The position numbers and the translations under genes were made by a program. From Campylobacteraceae bacterium (GTDB taxonomy: Bacteria > Campylobacterota > Campylobacteria > Campylobacterales > Sulfurovaceae): a stretch of DNA of 7,068 nucleotides. Under the pieces are notes generated by a model. It did no database searches, was not told the DNA's origin, and worked only from the letters and a program-made list of their open reading frames with translations. Location: the NCBI GenBank assembly GCA_026986355.1, contig JALSOO010000233.1, positions 1-7,068 of the forward strand, given 5' to 3'. Position 1 is the stretch's first letter. Each line of letters begins with the position of its first letter. This document shows, piece by piece, positions 5,502-7,068 of this stretch.

Positions 5502-6728
5502 ATGAGAAGAGTAAAGGTTTTAATGATTTTCTCTATACTTCTATTAATAAATGGATGTATAAAAAGAGAGAATGGTGTAACGGTAAAAGTACCACCCACA
5601 ACAACACATAACCCAGTATATACAACTCCTAGACAAACAAATACTACTACTACCTATGGGGCAATGACAATTCCAAATTATCACCCTCCAAGAGAACAAC
5701 CTGTAGTTATACGTAACGATTCTCCATTTAATAATGTAGAGAGTAGACCTCCAGCATATACCATTCCTCGTAGCAGATACCTTGGTGGTGCATATAGAAA
5801 CAACTATAAACTTAAAAGTTTTATTAACAAAATGGTATCAAAATACAATTATGATAGATATACTCTAAACACTATCTTCTCTACAGTAAAGAGAGATGAA
5901 GATGCACTAGATAAATATCTAAAACCTACCGTATATAGCAAAACAACCTATGTAGGTGCATGGGATAAATATAGAGCCAATTTTTTAACCCCATCTCGTA
6001 TCAATAATGGTGTAGCATTTTGGAGAGAAAATCTAGCCTATCTAAATAAAGCATCTAAAATATATGGTGTTGCACCCGAATATATTATAGGTATTATTGG
6101 TGTAGAGACCAACTTTGGTAGTTATACAGGTACACACTCTGTATTAAATGCTCTCACAACTTTGGCATTGGAGTATAAAAAACGCTCTAAATTTTTTACA
6201 GGAGAGTTAGAGAGCTATGTTCTGATGTTACGCGATGAAAAACTAGACCCACAGCAGATAAAAGGCTCTTATGCAGGTGCATTTGGACTCTCTCAATTTA
6301 TGCCTACAGCCTTTAGACAACATGCTGTTGATTTTAATGGAGATGGACATATAAACCTATTTAATAAAGCTGATGCTATCGGTTCTATCGCAAAATATTT
6401 TGTAGAGAGAGGTAAATGGGATAAAAGTATACCCGTAACTATGAAAGTAAACTACAATAAAAAGAGATTTTATGGATTAGCGACAGGATTTAAAACCAAC
6501 TATTCACAAAGACATCTACTCTCATTAGGAATGAGACCAACTTCTAACTTTTATGGATATAGAGGGGATGTATCTCTTATCAAACTAAGTAGATACGATA
6601 GAGATGAACTATGGTGGGGAACAAAAAACTTCTATGCAATTACAAGATATAATCCCAAAGATTTCTATGCAATGGCTGTGCATCAGTTGGCACAAGCTGT
6701 AAAAAAAGCATATTTTCAACGTAGATAA
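5502..6728 (+). CDS. mltB: Membrane-bound lytic murein transglycosylase B-like lipoprotein
   Basis: MltB-type enzymes cleave the MurNAc-GlcNAc bond of peptidoglycan without hydrolysis, leaving 1,6-anhydro ends, from the periplasmic face of the outer membrane. The protein has 408 residues. A lipoprotein signal (RR start, hydrophobic 4-16, lipobox INGC) puts the acylated residue at Cys19; Ile at +2 does not suggest inner-membrane retention. Residues about 27-95 are a Pro/Thr/Asn/Tyr-rich linker without clear structure. The SLT_2 catalytic domain covers about 102-404. It includes catalytic Glu202 in GVETNFGSYTG, the substrate-cleft segment SYAGAFGLSQFMPTAF (256-271) and an EF-hand-like Ca site DFNGDGHIN (277-285), as in E. 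coli Slt35/MltB. The end, NFYAITRYNPKDFYAMAV, is the usual family closing motif. ATG 5502 is supported by the signal peptide and the upstream AAAAAGGA. Confidence 0.95.
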   Translation: MRRVKVLMIFSILLLINGCIKRENGVTVKVPPTTTHNPVYTTPRQTNTTTTYGAMTIPNYHPPREQPVVIRNDSPFNNVESRPPAYTIPRSRYLGGAYRNNYKLKSFINKMVSKYNYDRYTLNTIFSTVKRDEDALDKYLKPTVYSKTTYVGAWDKYRANFLTPSRINNGVAFWRENLAYLNKASKIYGVAPEYIIGIIGVETNFGSYTGTHSVLNALTTLALEYKKRSKFFTGELESYVLMLRDEKLDPQQIKGSYAGAFGLSQFMPTAFRQHAVDFNGDGHINLFNKADAIGSIAKYFVERGKWDKSIPVTMKVNYNKKRFYGLATGFKTNYSQRHLLSLGMRPTSNFYGYRGDVSLIKLSRYDRDELWWGTKNFYAITRYNPKDFYAMAVHQLAQAVKKAYFQRR

Positions 6729-6729
6729 T

Positions 6730-6749
6730 GATACCCATTAAAGGGTATC
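6730..6749. terminator. Hairpin between convergent genes, candidate bidirectional terminator
   Basis: GATACCC (6730-6736) and GGGTATC (6743-6749) make a perfect 7-bp stem with a 6-base loop, starting two bases after the mltB stop. It lies between that stop and the stop of the convergent exonuclease gene (6754). Neither side has a proper T run (TCTTCT on the plus side, ATTATCT on the minus side), so intrinsic termination may be inefficient. It could also mainly protect 3' ends. Confidence 0.6.
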
Positions 6750-6753
6750 TCTT

Positions 6754-7068
6754 CTAAAAGTTTTCCAAAACACGCTCTATCGTATATTTTAAATCTTCAT
6801 CGAGCTCTAACGATTTCAACATCCATCTAAGATACCCAGAATCAATTCTAGCTATATTGGCTATCTCTTCGCCTTTGTATTTACCAAATTTGAATTTTTT
6901 TAACATTACAGGAGTATTGGTTAACTCTTCCAATTTAACCATAGGATTTACTCCTGCATATTGCTCTTTGACTCTAGCTACCAATTTAGATAAAAACAGT
7001 TTCATAACCAATACATCACCAATAGCATCATGTGCTTTAATCACAATATTATGTTTACCTGCCTCTTT
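6754..7068 (-). CDS. ExoX/DnaQ-type 3'-5' exonuclease, C-terminal part (runs off right edge)
   Basis: The minus-strand frame is open to the right edge, so the last 104 residues of a longer protein are present and the start lies outside. The GTG at 7044 is an internal Val codon, because eight more sense codons precede it and the conserved Exo III motif begins only four residues later. That motif, HDAIGD, carries the general-base His and a metal-binding Asp of DEDDh exonucleases (DNA polymerase III epsilon, ExoX). The C-terminus, FKFGKYKGEEIANIA then DSGYLRWML and a final LENF, closely resembles the tail of E. coli exodeoxyribonuclease X (FTFGKYRGK, DPGYLRWLF, LENT), a module separate from the nuclease fold. 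It probably degrades or trims DNA 3' ends in repair or mismatch processing. The family is secure; the exact role is inferred. The first two Exo motifs are not visible here. Confidence 0.9.
   Translation of the reverse strand, partial: KEAGKHNIVIKAHDAIGDVLVMKLFLSKLVARVKEQYAGVNPMVKLEELTNTPVMLKKFKFGKYKGEEIANIARIDSGYLRWMLKSLELDEDLKYTIERVLENF

Noticed and set aside
7042..7044. GTG as the start of the exonuclease gene, giving a 96-residue protein
   Set aside because: The frame stays open to the window edge and the GTG sits directly before the conserved HDAIGD motif, deep inside the nuclease domain, so it is an internal Val codon.
1..7068. Defence system, toxin-antitoxin pair, CRISPR array, insertion sequence, tRNA or integrated element
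   Set aside because: No direct repeat array, transposase or integrase motif, tRNA-like fold or abrupt change in codon style was seen. The two small proteins are divergent with separate promoters and do not form a toxin-antitoxin type pair.

Overview
The window is AT-rich, densely packed bacterial DNA. Gene content and style point to a free-living member of the Campylobacterota, of the Sulfurimonas/Sulfurovum kind. The clues are low GC with strong use of AGA, TTA and ATA codons, near-consensus -10 boxes without good -35 boxes, and short 5' leaders. The proteins are a prepilin typical of the group, UvrB, polyphosphate kinase 1, a YrdA-like gamma-carbonic anhydrase, an MltB-type lytic transglycosylase and an ExoX-like exonuclease. 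The assignment is inference from style and protein content; no rRNA or other marker gene is present.

Layout. Positions 1-135 (minus strand) hold the first 45 codons of a type IV prepilin or type II secretion pseudopilin, which runs off the left edge. Its leader, promoter and AT-rich upstream region fill 136-250. Positions 251-478 (minus) encode an unrecognised 75-residue protein with its own extended -10 promoter. Positions 479-586 are a divergent promoter region that includes 40 consecutive A/T bases. A plus-strand operon follows: a 73-residue coiled-coil protein with a TTG start (587-808), uvrB (824-2797), ppk (2828-4915) and a gamma-carbonic anhydrase (4918-5442). Gaps are 15, 30 and 2 bases, and the last pair is probably translationally coupled. 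A 59-base gap with a probable promoter leads to an MltB-like lipoprotein (5502-6728). A hairpin separates it from a convergent minus-strand gene, the C-terminal 104 residues of an ExoX/DnaQ-type 3'-5' exonuclease, which enters from the right edge.

How the genes fit together. The operon joins nucleotide excision repair (UvrB), polyphosphate storage and stress metabolism (Ppk) and a hexapeptide-repeat metalloprotein, which reads as housekeeping rather than one pathway. MltB acts on the cell wall and the exonuclease on DNA. All complete recognised enzymes keep their expected catalytic residues and normal lengths, and no frameshift, insertion sequence, tRNA, rRNA or CRISPR array was seen. I found no convincing new multi-gene system. 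The least explained items are the two small proteins either side of the divergent promoter and the inverted repeat at the 5' end of the pilin transcript.
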